DNA of 64,000 bases. Source: Deltaproteobacteria bacterium (GTDB lineage: Bacteria > Myxococcota_A > UBA9160 > UBA4427). Position numbers and translations under genes: made by a program. The notes below the pieces were generated by a model that was not told the DNA's origin, did not search any database, and saw nothing but the letters and a program-made list of their open reading frames with translations. The first letter of the stretch is position 1. Each line of letters begins with the position of its first letter. Location of the stretch: positions 117,065 to 181,064 of the forward strand of contig JAJDAN010000033.1 of assembly GCA_029261855.1 (NCBI GenBank), read 5' to 3'. Shown piece by piece: positions 1 to 8,331 of the stretch.

Positions 1-199
1 GGGCGTTCTGCACGACGTCCTCTGCATCCGCCCTGGACGAGATGCGGAATCGCACCTGTCTCCGCACGAACGGGAGCAGCTCCTCGAGCAGCTCGCGATA
101 GGCGATTTCGTCACCGGCCTGGACAGCGACCATGGCTCGTCCCCAACGATCTTCCGGACGGTCACCCTCGTGCCCGTCGCCACCACCGGGATCCACCAT
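1..199 (-). CDS. ECF-type RNA polymerase sigma factor, N-terminal part (cut by window edge)
   Basis: The visible 66 residues look like sigma-70 region 2 of an extracytoplasmic-function sigma factor. A stretch reading DEIAYRELLEELLPFVRR is followed by ADAEDVVQ, the region 2.2 signature that contacts core RNA polymerase. I chose the ATG at 199 rather than the internal ATG at 133. A strong GAGGTGAG Shine-Dalgarno lies just upstream of 199, and the extra residues include a RWGRAM stretch that many ECF factors carry before the helix. Region 4 and any anti-sigma partner lie outside the window. It is divergent from the antiporter gene at 301. The target regulon cannot be inferred. Confidence 0.75.
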   Translation of the reverse strand, partial: MVDPGGGDGHEGDRPEDRWGRAMVAVQAGDEIAYRELLEELLPFVRRQVRFRISSRADAEDVVQNA

Positions 200-300
200 C
201 CGCTCACCTCAGCTCTACGAGAGGGCTGCTCGATCGGTTACGAAGCGAGCGAGCATACTGAATCGAGCGGTGGGCTCGCCCTCAGGTACTCTAGGCGGCC

Positions 301-1722
301 ATGGCCGAACCGACCTGGCTCTCGCTGCTCCCGGCACTCGTGACCATCGGATTGGCCTTCGCGACGCGGCAGGTGGTCCCGTCCCTGTTCGCAGGCGTGC
401 TCGCGGGCAGCGCCGTGCTGTTCACCCAGACCGGCGACCCGGCCGACCTCAACCCCATCAGCCGGCTCTTCCTGCCGGCAATCGGCTCGACGGGGTATGC
501 GCAGATCCTGCTCATCTACCTCTGGTGCCTGGGCGGCCTGATCGGTCTCTGGACCCGCACCGGGGCCGCGCGGCACTTCGCCGGCTGGGTCGGCAGTCAG
601 CTCTCGGGCAGCCGTCATTCGGCGCTGTTCTTTGCCTGGGTACTGGGTTGCGTGTTCCACCAGGGCGGCACCGTCAGCACGGTCCTCACCGGGTCGACCG
701 TCAAGCCCGTCGCCGACGCCGCCGGGGTCAGCCACGAAGAGCTGTCCTACGTGGTCGACTCCACGTCTTCGCCGGTCGCGACGCTCTTGCCCTTCAACGC
801 CTGGCCCGTCTTCATCGCGGGCCTCGCCGCCGGCACGGTCCCCCTCATCGCGGACACCAGCGCCGGCGAGAGCTTCTTCTACGCGTCCATCAAGTACAAC
901 TTCTACGCGATCTTCGCCGTCGGCTCGACGCTGCTCTTCTCCCTGGGTCGATTGCCCGCCGTCAGCCCCATCATGCGACGTGCCCGCGACCGCGCCATGC
1001 AGCAGGGCCTGCTCGATGCCCCCACTGCCCGACCGATGATCGTCGCGGACGACTCGCCCGAAGGCGAAGCCCTCACCGGCTACATTCCGCACCTGTCGGA
1101 CTTCTTCGTGCCCCTGGGACTGCTGCTGTCGATCAGTGTCATCCCCATCGCCCTCGGCTCTGCGAGCCGGATCAATGAGGCCTTCGGAATCGCCGTACTG
1201 TCCGCCATGGTCATGGCGCGCATCCACGGCATGAAGCTCGACGACATCCTGAGCGGCTTCATCTCGGGCTGCAGCCGCATGACCATCGGCGCCGTGGTGC
1301 TGGGCCTGGCGGTCACTGTCGGCGTCGTCGCCAAGGAGCTGCACACCGCCGACTACCTCGTGTCGGTCATGGGTGACGGACTCTCCCCGGTCTTCCTACC
1401 GGCGCTGCTGATGGCCCTGTGCATGGGGATCGCGTTCGCCACGGGCACCTCCTGGGGCACGTACGCGGTGGTGTTTCCGATCGCCCTGCCCCTGGCGTGG
1501 GCGGTGCTGCCCGACGCCATGTTCCTCGAGATCTGCTTTGGCGCCGTGCTCGGTGGCGCCGTGTTCGGCGACCAGTGCTCGCCCATCTCCGACACGACGA
1601 TTCTCTCGAGCATGTTCACCGGCTGCGATCTGATGGACCACGTCCGCACCCAGCTGCCCATGGCGCTGACCTCTGCGGGTCTCGCGGCCGCTGCTTCCAC
1701 GGCGATGGCCGCGCTCGTCTGA
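301..1722 (+). CDS. NhaC-family Na+/H+ antiporter
   Basis: A 473-residue, highly hydrophobic inner-membrane protein with about ten or more predicted membrane segments. Family features are the pair of re-entrant-like motifs, GGTVSTVLTGSTVKPVAD near residue 120 and FGDQCSPISDTTILSS near residue 420. The second is typical of NhaC-like cation/proton antiporters, so the likely role is Na+ extrusion in exchange for protons and pH or salt homeostasis. The sequence was recognised by family resemblance only, and substrates other than Na+ (some relatives exchange organic acids) cannot be excluded. It is a single gene, divergent from the sigma factor. The ATG at 301 lacks a clear Shine-Dalgarno, and an AGGCGG lies immediately upstream. 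Confidence 0.75.
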   Translation: MAEPTWLSLLPALVTIGLAFATRQVVPSLFAGVLAGSAVLFTQTGDPADLNPISRLFLPAIGSTGYAQILLIYLWCLGGLIGLWTRTGAARHFAGWVGSQLSGSRHSALFFAWVLGCVFHQGGTVSTVLTGSTVKPVADAAGVSHEELSYVVDSTSSPVATLLPFNAWPVFIAGLAAGTVPLIADTSAGESFFYASIKYNFYAIFAVGSTLLFSLGRLPAVSPIMRRARDRAMQQGLLDAPTARPMIVADDSPEGEALTGYIPHLSDFFVPLGLLLSISVIPIALGSASRINEAFGIAVLSAMVMARIHGMKLDDILSGFISGCSRMTIGAVVLGLAVTVGVVAKELHTADYLVSVMGDGLSPVFLPALLMALCMGIAFATGTSWGTYAVVFPIALPLAWAVLPDAMFLEICFGAVLGGAVFGDQCSPISDTTILSSMFTGCDLMDHVRTQLPMALTSAGLAAAASTAMAALV

Positions 1723-1806
1723 GCGCCGGCCTGCGCGACGGAATCAGGTGCGTCTGCCACATCGCGCGTCCCCGCACCACGAGTCAGTGGGGGGACGGAG
1801 GTCGAT

Positions 1807-2112
1807 GTGCGCCGTCGCCGGTTCGATCACTTTTTCGAAGAGCTCTCGGTCGCCCTCGATCGACTTGCGCCTCGCTATGCGCTGTGGCTGCACATGGGCG
1901 AGGTCGGCATCGACCCCGAGCAACTGTCCCAGGACGAGGCCGTCGCCTTCTGCGAGCTGCACCTGACCCGGTTCCTGGTGGCAGAGGGGCTCTCGCTGGC
2001 CCCGCGCACGCGACGACGACTCGAGCGCAGCATCGGCCGCTTCGACCCGGACCGTCCGACCCCCTACGAGCACATGGCCCGACTCGGCGGCAGCAACCAG
2101 CCGCGCGCCTGA
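1807..2112 (+). CDS. conserved-looking small protein of unknown function (101 aa)
   Basis: A GTG start at 1807 is preceded by GGAGG at a good distance, which makes this a credible gene. The protein is soluble and mostly helical. An acidic central part (GEVGIDPEQLSQDEAVAFCE) sits between basic ends, and there are no membrane segments or recognisable catalytic motifs. It lies 84 bases after the antiporter and 126 bases before the PilZ gene, all on the same strand. I do not recognise the family. The regular high-GC codon pattern supports coding. Confidence 0.6.
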   Translation: MRRRRFDHFFEELSVALDRLAPRYALWLHMGEVGIDPEQLSQDEAVAFCELHLTRFLVAEGLSLAPRTRRRLERSIGRFDPDRPTPYEHMARLGGSNQPRA

Positions 2113-2238
2113 TCGGCACCCACGCGATGCGACGGATCCGGACGTCTTCCCCCGGGGTCTTCGGGGCGGTCCCTCCCGACGGACCGCCGGCCTCAAGCTG
2201 GCCCCGCAGGTCACCGATCGTCACGAGCGAGGGGTGAC

Positions 2239-2979
2239 ATGCCCGCACGCGCTACCCATCCGGTCGTCCTGATCGAAGGCTCTCCGGGCCGGCTCAACGA
2301 GCTGGCGCGGCGCATCCGCCTACAAGGCGCGGAACCGATCGTGGCGACGGGAACCAGCGAGGCCGGATCCGTACTGCCCGATGCGAGCGCGGACATGAGC
2401 GTGGCCGCCGTGTTGCTCGACTCGACACTCGCCAGTCGCAGCCTCAAGAAAGAGCTGCAGCGCCTGCGCTCCGCGGCTCGCGGCCTCGAGCTCTTCTTCC
2501 TCGCCGTCGGCGAAGACCCCGAGCCGTCCGTTCGCAAGAAGCTGCGTTCCGCGGGCGTCCGCTATTCGCTGTGGGACCCCTTCGACGATGCGACGCTGCG
2601 CTTCCAGCTGAATCGGGCGTGGAATGCCGACCGCGACGATCACAAGCGCGCGAATCCCCGCATCCCCACCTATCTCCACGCCCAGGTCGGCGGCGGACAG
2701 CGCGTGAAGGACGGTGTCGTCTACAGCCTGTCGATCCAGGGTGCCTTCATCGAGACGCCGCGCGCGTCCATGGCCGGAGCGACCGTCAACCTCGCGATCC
2801 GTCTGCCCACCTGCTTCATCGAGACCAAGGCCCGCGTCGTCTTCGCGAACGTGCCGGGCAACCTGCAGCGACCGAACCTGCCCCTCGGCATGGCAGTCCG
2901 GTTCGAACTCGTGGACGCCCAGACCTCCAAGCGGCTCAAGGAATACGTCAAGGACCGACTCGCGCAGCTCGAGGTCTGA
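2239..2979 (+). CDS. degenerate receiver-like domain plus PilZ domain protein
   Basis: The 246-residue protein has two parts. Residues 7-125 have the alternating strand/helix pattern of a response-regulator receiver, with a possible phospho-Asp at D61. The usual acidic pair after strand 1 is only E13, and the conserved Lys near strand 5 is replaced (WDPF), so phosphorylation is doubtful. Residues 135-240 form a PilZ domain with R137-A-N-P-R141 matching the RxxxR c-di-GMP motif. The second motif reads S163-L-S-I-Q-G168, where the family usually has Asp or Asn at the first position. It probably senses c-di-GMP or acts as an adaptor for motility or surface functions. The ATG at 2239 has AGGGG upstream. 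Confidence 0.75.
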   Translation: MPARATHPVVLIEGSPGRLNELARRIRLQGAEPIVATGTSEAGSVLPDASADMSVAAVLLDSTLASRSLKKELQRLRSAARGLELFFLAVGEDPEPSVRKKLRSAGVRYSLWDPFDDATLRFQLNRAWNADRDDHKRANPRIPTYLHAQVGGGQRVKDGVVYSLSIQGAFIETPRASMAGATVNLAIRLPTCFIETKARVVFANVPGNLQRPNLPLGMAVRFELVDAQTSKRLKEYVKDRLAQLEV

Positions 2980-2988
2980 TTCGAACCG

Positions 2989-3585
2989 TCAGCCGGGGCC
3001 GAGCAGCGCGTGCAACGCGCGCGCCCGGTGCGAGATCTCGTTCTTCACGGCGTCTGCGACCTCGGCCATGCTGACCTCGAAGCCGTCGGGCTGGAACACC
3101 GGGTCGTACCCGAAGCCCCCGGCACCCCGCGCGGCCGCAAGGATCTCACCCGGGCATTCGCCGAAGGCCGATCGCGTCGTGCCGTCGGGCTCGACGAGAG
3201 CCGCCCAACAGACGAAGCGCGCGCGCCGACTCGCGCCGGGCCGCGCCCCGAGCTCGTCGAGCAGGTGCTGGACGCGGCCGGCGTCGTCCAGATGCGCACC
3301 GCCGTAGCGAGCCGAGTAGGCGCCGGGGCCTCCGCCCAGGCCCTCGACCTCGAGACCCGAATCGTCCGCGAGGGCACGCACGCCCAGCTGCAAGGCCGCG
3401 GCCCGCGCCTTCGCGACGGCGTTCTCCCGGTAGTCGCCGCCTTCGTCGGGAAAGTCCACCGGCGCGAGCCCCGCCAGGCTGACGACCTCGAACTCGCGAC
3501 CGGCGAGGATGTCCCGGATCTCGCGGAGCTTGCCGGCGTTCTGGGTCGCGACGACGAGGCGTCCCGCTGCGATCGACTGCTCCAT
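2989..3585 (-). CDS. rdgB: XTP/dITP pyrophosphatase (RdgB/HAM1)
   Basis: A cytoplasmic house-cleaning enzyme that hydrolyses non-canonical purine nucleoside triphosphates (dITP, XTP) to monophosphates. The 198-residue length is typical. Motifs seen are ATQNAGKLREI near the N-terminus (substrate phosphate binding), ADDSGLEVEGLGGGPG with the metal-binding Asp pair, GGFGYDPVF, and the terminal SHRARAL. It is the third gene of an amidase-rph-rdgB unit, 11 bases after rph. The rph-rdgB pairing is common in many bacteria. It converges on the PilZ gene with only 9 bases between stop codons. Confidence 0.95.
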   Translation of the reverse strand: MEQSIAAGRLVVATQNAGKLREIRDILAGREFEVVSLAGLAPVDFPDEGGDYRENAVAKARAAALQLGVRALADDSGLEVEGLGGGPGAYSARYGGAHLDDAGRVQHLLDELGARPGASRRARFVCWAALVEPDGTTRSAFGECPGEILAAARGAGGFGYDPVFQPDGFEVSMAEVADAVKNEISHRARALHALLGPG

Positions 3586-3596
3586 CGTGAAGCCGA

Positions 3597-4322
3597 CTAG
3601 CGCGAGGCAGAGGCGAGCGCGGCCTGCTGGATGCGACCCAGCTCCTCGATCCCCCGCATCGCCAGCGCCGTCATGGCCGTCAGCTCATCGGCGGAGAAGG
3701 TCGCGCCCTCCCCCGTCCCCTGGACTTCGATGAAGCGTCCCTGGCCCGTCGCGACCACGTTCATGTCGACGTCGGCCCGGGCGTCCTCCTCGTACGGCAG
3801 GTCGAGGCGGACCTCCCCGTCGATCACGCCGACGGAAACCGCCGCCACGGAGTCCCGAAGCGGGCTGCGGTCGAGATCGCCCCGGGACTGCAGTCTCTGA
3901 CACGCGAGCGCCAGTGCCGTGTAGGCGCCGGTGATCGAGGCCGTTCGCGTGCCCCCGTCCGCCTGCAGCACGTCACAGTCCACCCACAGGGTCCGCTCTC
4001 CGAGTGCGCCGAGATCGGCGACGGCACGTAGACTCCGGCCGATCAGACGCTGGATCTCCTGGGTGCGCCCCGACAGCTTCCCGCGACTCGATTCGCGCTC
4101 GTTCCGGGTATCCGTGCTGCCGGGCAGCATGGCGTACTCGGCGGTCACCCAACCCTGGCCGCTGCCCCGGAGCCAGCGCGGGACGCTCGTTTCCTCGGTC
4201 ACGGTGCACAGCACCCGGGTCCGTCCGAACGAGCACAGCACCGAACCCAGCGGGTTCTCGGTGAAGTCGAGCTGCAGCTCGACGGCTCGCAGCTCGTCCG
4301 TTCCCCGCCCGTCTCGTCTCAC
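3597..4322 (-). CDS. rph: ribonuclease PH
   Basis: A 3'-to-5' phosphorolytic exoribonuclease that trims tRNA precursors. The 241-residue length is full. Seen are the N-terminal MRRDGR, the RNA- and phosphate-binding stretch [20 protein letters not shown], and the [20 protein letters not shown] signature. The start overlaps the stop of the upstream amidase by four bases (ATGA), which implies translational coupling. No truncation or odd residue is apparent. Confidence 0.96.
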   Translation of the reverse strand: MRRDGRGTDELRAVELQLDFTENPLGSVLCSFGRTRVLCTVTEETSVPRWLRGSGQGWVTAEYAMLPGSTDTRNERESSRGKLSGRTQEIQRLIGRSLRAVADLGALGERTLWVDCDVLQADGGTRTASITGAYTALALACQRLQSRGDLDRSPLRDSVAAVSVGVIDGEVRLDLPYEEDARADVDMNVVATGQGRFIEVQGTGEGATFSADELTAMTALAMRGIEELGRIQQAALASASR

Positions 4323-5140
4323 TTCGACTTCCCTCCAGAATCTCCGTCGTGAACGGATCGCGATACAGCGACGCCGCGGCGCTTGTCGTAGTCCTCACCG
4401 AAGGCGAGCACGGCCCGTGCGACGGCTTCGGCGATGGCGTCACGCTGCCCGGCGCTGCGCAGGGCGCGCTCGTCCTCGCGATTGCTCAAGAATCCGATCT
4501 CGAGCAGGGTCGCGGGCATCCTCACGCCCATCAGCACCACGAAGGGCGCCTGCTTGATGCCTCGCGACGGCGCGGGATCGACGACGGCGAGCGCCTCGTG
4601 GGCGAGCCGCGCAAAATGGTTCGACTCGCGCACGTGCTCGTTCACCGCCATGTCTCCCAGGATCGCCGCCAGGGGATCGAGGCGCAGCGACGCGGGCCCC
4701 GTCGCGCCCAGGGCCTCGTTCTCGCGTTCGGCGACCTCGTGGCTCAAGTCGTCGCTCGCCTCGAGCGAGACGAAGTAGGTCTCGATGCCACGTGGCTTCG
4801 CGCTGCGCGATGAGTTCGCGTGGATCGAGATGAAGAGATCGCCCCGTGCGTCGTTGGCGACGGAGGTGCGCGCTTCGAGCGGGACGAAGCGGTCGTCTTC
4901 GCGCGTCAGCACGACCTCGAGCCCGAGGCCTCGCAGGCGCTCCGCCAGACGGTGAGAGACGTCCAGCACCAGGCTCTTCTCGATCAGCCCGCTGATGCCG
5001 CGCGCGCCGTCGTCTTCACCGCCATGACCGGCATCGATGACCACCACATCGAAATGGTCCCGGGGCGCTTCTGCCGAGGCGGCCGTCGCAAAGGCGAACG
5101 GCAGGCAGACCAGCGCCATGAAGACAGCCACGCGCGTCAC
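4319..5140 (-). CDS. N-acetylmuramoyl-L-alanine amidase (Amidase_3, AmiC type)
   Basis: A periplasmic zinc amidase that cleaves the bond between MurNAc and the L-Ala of the stem peptide during cell separation and wall turnover. The first 23 residues form a signal peptide. Family zinc and catalytic residues are H39 in DAGHGG, E54 in GLIEKS, H107 in SIHAN, and the late Glu in LLEIGFLSN. There is no AMIN or SPOR targeting domain, so it is a minimal 273-residue form. It overlaps rph by ATGA and lies 48 bases downstream of the transglutaminase-like gene. Confidence 0.93.
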   Translation of the reverse strand: MTRVAVFMALVCLPFAFATAASAEAPRDHFDVVVIDAGHGGEDDGARGISGLIEKSLVLDVSHRLAERLRGLGLEVVLTREDDRFVPLEARTSVANDARGDLFISIHANSSRSAKPRGIETYFVSLEASDDLSHEVAERENEALGATGPASLRLDPLAAILGDMAVNEHVRESNHFARLAHEALAVVDPAPSRGIKQAPFVVLMGVRMPATLLEIGFLSNREDERALRSAGQRDAIAEAVARAVLAFGEDYDKRRGVAVSRSVHDGDSGGKSK

Positions 5141-5188
5141 GGATTCCCCCCGGCCGCGGATCTTACCACGCCAGAGAGTCGGGCCGTG

Positions 5189-5962
5189 TCAGTTGGCCGC
5201 GAAGTCCGCCGAGGCGTCCGCTTCCGTTGCACGGCGGACGGTGAACTCCGCGGTGTCTCCGAACACCTTCAGGGGCACCCACGCGGGCAGATCCGACATC
5301 CGCGGCATGCCCGTCGTCATGGCGCCAGTCGGATCGATCACCCACGGATCGTCGGGCGTCTCGAACCAGAGGGTCACCATGTGATGCTGTCCGTCGGAGG
5401 GGCGGTAGACGACGGCCCGGAAGACCTCGTCGTCGGAAAAGCCCAGCTCGCGAAGGCCCTGGAAGGTCAACAGTTCGAGACCATCGCAGTCATCGCCGTT
5501 CGCCTTCAGGGTCTCTTCGAGCGTCGCCCAGTGATCGATGGGGCCGTCCGCGACGTAGTGCTCTTTGGCCTGGCCCTGCACCCACGCCGCGAAGTCCCGG
5601 GCGAGGACGCGCTTGCGCTCGGCCAGGAACGAGGAGTATTTGGTCCGGAGACTCTGCGCACGGAGTCCGTTCGCAGGCGCCTCGAGGGACAGCGGCCGGG
5701 CGTCCTGACCCGGCGTCGCCGCCTGGGCGACGGGCGGGAGTGCGGTGCGGATCTCGGCCGGATCGGCCTTCTCGCGGCGCTGCCAGCCGGCAATCTTCCC
5801 GCTCCAGGGATCGTCGGATGCCGGGCGCTCGAAGTAAGCGAAGTGGATCCCCGGCGACAGAGCGATCCCCGCGCACCCGAGACCCAGACTCAGCCCGAGG
5901 GCAAGCATCCAGACGAGGGGCCAGAGGCCGGTAGAGGGGGTTGCGTTGGGTCGCCGCATCAC
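5189..5962 (-). CDS. membrane-anchored transglutaminase-like cysteine peptidase
   Basis: The 257-residue protein begins with a hydrophobic anchor (residues 14-37), suggesting a periplasmic, inner-membrane-tethered enzyme. The C-terminal half carries a Cys-His-Asp order typical of the transglutaminase-like superfamily: C159 in GDDCDGLELL, H193 or H194 in GQHHMVTLWF, and D210 in WVIDPTG. This resembles the bacterial BTLCP-type peptidases by layout only. The substrate is unknown. It lies directly upstream of the amidase on the same strand, so a cell-envelope role is a reasonable inference. Confidence 0.65.
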   Translation of the reverse strand: MMRRPNATPSTGLWPLVWMLALGLSLGLGCAGIALSPGIHFAYFERPASDDPWSGKIAGWQRREKADPAEIRTALPPVAQAATPGQDARPLSLEAPANGLRAQSLRTKYSSFLAERKRVLARDFAAWVQGQAKEHYVADGPIDHWATLEETLKANGDDCDGLELLTFQGLRELGFSDDEVFRAVVYRPSDGQHHMVTLWFETPDDPWVIDPTGAMTTGMPRMSDLPAWVPLKVFGDTAEFTVRRATEADASADFAAN

Positions 5963-6155
5963 TGCGGAAATTCGGCATCCCCGGGCGGGAAGTTGAGCAA
6001 TATCGCGGGGTTCTAGCTACAAAGCGAGGGCCCCAGCAGGCGCTGGTGACCGGCCACGGCTGGAAACCGACGGCCCGACGACAGCCTGCTAGCGAAGCTG
6101 CGGACGCGGGATCCGGCAGCAAACCCGCAGGAACCGGGGCGCGAGAGCGGGAAAG

Positions 6156-6174
6156 CAGGCGCGCGAAGCGCCTG
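6156..6174 (-). terminator. possible weak terminator hairpin
   Basis: A 7-bp inverted repeat (CAGGCGC/GCGCCTG, five-base loop) lies 15 bases downstream of the stop of the small membrane protein gene. It is followed on the minus strand by CTTTCCC. The T run is short, so this may only be a 3' hairpin. The rest of 5963-6189 shows no coding evidence. Confidence 0.3.
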
Positions 6175-6189
6175 GGCCGGGGTGCCGCC

Positions 6190-6357
6190 TCAGGCGGGAA
6201 TCATCACGTTCATCTGGTCGCAGGCCCCGGTGAGCAGGAACAGGATCAGGAAGAACGCGATGAGGACGGGGATGCCGCCCAGCACGTAGAGGTAGGAGGC
6301 GAGATCGTCGTTCCGATCGTGCTCGTCGCCGCGCTTGGGCTCTTGCTCGTCGGCCAT
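6190..6357 (-). CDS. small single-pass membrane protein (55 aa)
   Basis: I chose the ATG at 6357, preceded by GGAGGG at six bases, over the longer reading from 6414. The product has a charged cytoplasmic head of about 20 residues (ADEQEPKRGDEHDRNDD). One hydrophobic segment follows (YVLGGIPVLIAFFLILFLL), then a short tail with one Cys. I do not recognise a family. It stands alone between a signal-peptide coiled-coil protein and the envelope genes downstream, all on the minus strand. Confidence 0.65.
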   Translation of the reverse strand: MADEQEPKRGDEHDRNDDLASYLYVLGGIPVLIAFFLILFLLTGACDQMNVMIPA

Positions 6358-6447
6358 GATCTGCCCTCCTCTATCGTGGAGCGGCGAAGTTAGCCGTCGG
6401 CCTCGAGGCCGCACCCCCCAGCAACGATTGATTGCACCCGCGGGTCG

Positions 6448-7026
6448 CTATTCCCGCCATCCGGCGGGGACGCCGGCGAGGTCCGCCTCCACGTGCAGCA
6501 CCCGCAGTCGCCGCTCGGCTGCCTCGATCTCCTCGCGCTGGGCCTTCATGTCCTGGCGCAGCCGAATGCTCAGCGGGGAGGTTTGCGGGTCATTGCTGCC
6601 CGGAGCCGAGACCTGCCACGCCGACGACGACTCGGACACCTTGTCGAGTTCTGCATTGAGCTGGACGAGCTTCTTCTTGGCGCTCTCGAAGTCCTTCCGG
6701 GCCGTCTCGAAGCGCGTCGTCCACTCGCTTCGGGTCGCCCCGCCCCGGCGCTCCACGTCCGAGCTGAACCCCTGCGGGAGGCGCAGCAGGTCGTCGAGTT
6801 CGACGTTCCGCGGCGGCGGCTCCTCGGGCTGCTGGACGGGAACCAGGACCTCGCCCTGCGCCTCTCCCACGACATCTCCCGGCTGGGAGTCCGGCGTGGC
6901 CTTCGGCTTCGGCGGCTCGCCCTCGGTGCCGGCCCACGCGAGCGGGGCTGTCAGCAGCAGAGCTGCGGTCAGCCAGACCCACGCCCCGACCCATCGTCGG
7001 TCCCCACTCGAAGCGCGTCCGGCCAT
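6448..7026 (-). CDS. secreted/periplasmic coiled-coil protein of unknown function
   Basis: I chose the ATG at 7026 because the 192-residue product then begins with a basic N-region and a classical signal peptide ending around AWA/GTEG. The mature part is Pro-rich at first. It then has two charged helical stretches (about residues 105-140 and 160-185) that look like coiled coils, with a Ser/Pro-rich link between them. No enzymatic motif is seen. The gene is divergent from the PilT-like gene with a 153-base gap, so it may belong to pilus or envelope biology, but that is only a neighbourhood guess. Confidence 0.55.
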   Translation of the reverse strand: MAGRASSGDRRWVGAWVWLTAALLLTAPLAWAGTEGEPPKPKATPDSQPGDVVGEAQGEVLVPVQQPEEPPPRNVELDDLLRLPQGFSSDVERRGGATRSEWTTRFETARKDFESAKKKLVQLNAELDKVSESSSAWQVSAPGSNDPQTSPLSIRLRQDMKAQREEIEAAERRLRVLHVEADLAGVPAGWRE

Positions 7027-7179
7027 CAGGGCGCAACTGTAGCGGAGGGCTCCGGCTTCGTGGGAACTGCCGATTTTCGGCGCCAACCAGGTCAAGAGCC
7101 ATCCCCGTCTGCCGATACTTCAGGCGAGGTCTCCGCCGCGCGCGGGGACTCGCATTCGGTGCGCGGAGGACACAGGGCG

Positions 7180-8325
7180 ATGGACCGCGAGAAGCTTCAC
7201 CGCCTGCTGCGGCTTGGCCTCGAGAAGGGAGCGTCGGACATCCACTTCCAGGTGGGTTACCTGCCTCTCTACCGCTTCCACGGCGAACTGGTCGAGCTCC
7301 GCTACAAGGTGCTGACGCCGAAGGACACGGAGGAGATCGTCCAGCACCTCCTGTCCGGCGACGAAGGCCCCTCGGACCTCGACTTCAACGAATGCGATCT
7401 CGCCTTCGAGCTTCCGGGCGAGGGACGCTTCCGGGTCAACATCTCGCGCCAGCGACGCCACTTCAACGTCGTGCTGCGCGTGATCCCGCTACAGATCAAG
7501 GCCTTCGAGGATCTGAATCTACCCGGCGTACTCGGCGACATCGCGAGTCTGCGGCGCGGCTATGTACTGGTCACCGGCGCCACCGGGATGGGGAAGTCGA
7601 CCACCCTCGCGACGATGATCCAGGAAGTGAACCGCACACGGAAGGCGAAGATCGTGACGGTCGAAGACCCGATCGAGTTCATCTTCACCCACGACAAGAG
7701 CATCATCACCCAACGGGAGATCGGGACCGACACGGCATCCTTCCCCGACGCGCTGCGCGCGGCGCTGCGACAGGACCCCGACTGCATCATGGTCGGCGAG
7801 ATGCGCGACCTCGAGACCGTGGACACGTCGCTCAAGGCGGCCGAGACCGGCCACCTGGTGTTCTCGACGATCCACACCAGCGATGTGGCGTCGACGATCA
7901 ACCGACTCGTCTCGTTCTTCCCCATCGAAGAGCAGCTGCAGGTTCGGGCGCGCCTGGCGGACAACATCAAGGCCATCGTCTCCCTGCGGCTGCTGGTCAA
8001 CAAGAAGCAGAACGGTCGGGTGCCGGCCGTCGAGGTCCTCCGCAGCACGCGCATGATCCAGGAATGCATCAAGGACCCCGCGAAGACCCACGAGCTGACG
8101 GACTACATCGAGCGCAGCAAGGGGGACGGCATGCAGTCCTTCGACCAGCATCTGCTGGACCTGCTCCGCGCGAACAAGGTATCGGTCGAGACCGCAATGA
8201 ACGCGGCATCGAACCCGACGGACTTCAAGACGAAGCTGGAGATGGAAGGCGGCATTCCGGAGGGCGACGAAGAGACGGAAAAGCCCGACGAGCCCTTCCA
8301 GATCGAGCCCGACGGCCGCTTCTAG
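7180..8325 (+). CDS. PilT/PilU-family type IV pilus retraction ATPase
   Basis: A 381-residue hexameric AAA-like motor expected at the cytoplasmic face of the type IV pilus machine, where it drives pilus depolymerisation. Walker A is GATGMGKST at residues 133-141. The His/Asp boxes include VEDPIEFIF and REIGTDT, and the Walker B region reads IMVGEMRD near 203-210. GATG in place of GPTG, and the NRLVSFFP segment, resemble PilU more than PilT. The start is the ATG at 7180 behind GGAGGA. The long upstream in-frame extension lacks family similarity. The next gene starts six bases after the stop, so the two are probably one transcript. Confidence 0.92.
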   Translation: MDREKLHRLLRLGLEKGASDIHFQVGYLPLYRFHGELVELRYKVLTPKDTEEIVQHLLSGDEGPSDLDFNECDLAFELPGEGRFRVNISRQRRHFNVVLRVIPLQIKAFEDLNLPGVLGDIASLRRGYVLVTGATGMGKSTTLATMIQEVNRTRKAKIVTVEDPIEFIFTHDKSIITQREIGTDTASFPDALRAALRQDPDCIMVGEMRDLETVDTSLKAAETGHLVFSTIHTSDVASTINRLVSFFPIEEQLQVRARLADNIKAIVSLRLLVNKKQNGRVPAVEVLRSTRMIQECIKDPAKTHELTDYIERSKGDGMQSFDQHLLDLLRANKVSVETAMNAASNPTDFKTKLEMEGGIPEGDEETEKPDEPFQIEPDGRF

Positions 8326-8331
8326 GAGTCG

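Noticed and set aside
4820..6016. A 398-codon plus-strand frame over the amidase and transglutaminase-like genes
   Set aside because: It is the reverse shadow of genes with clear catalytic motifs, and it has no ribosome-binding site.
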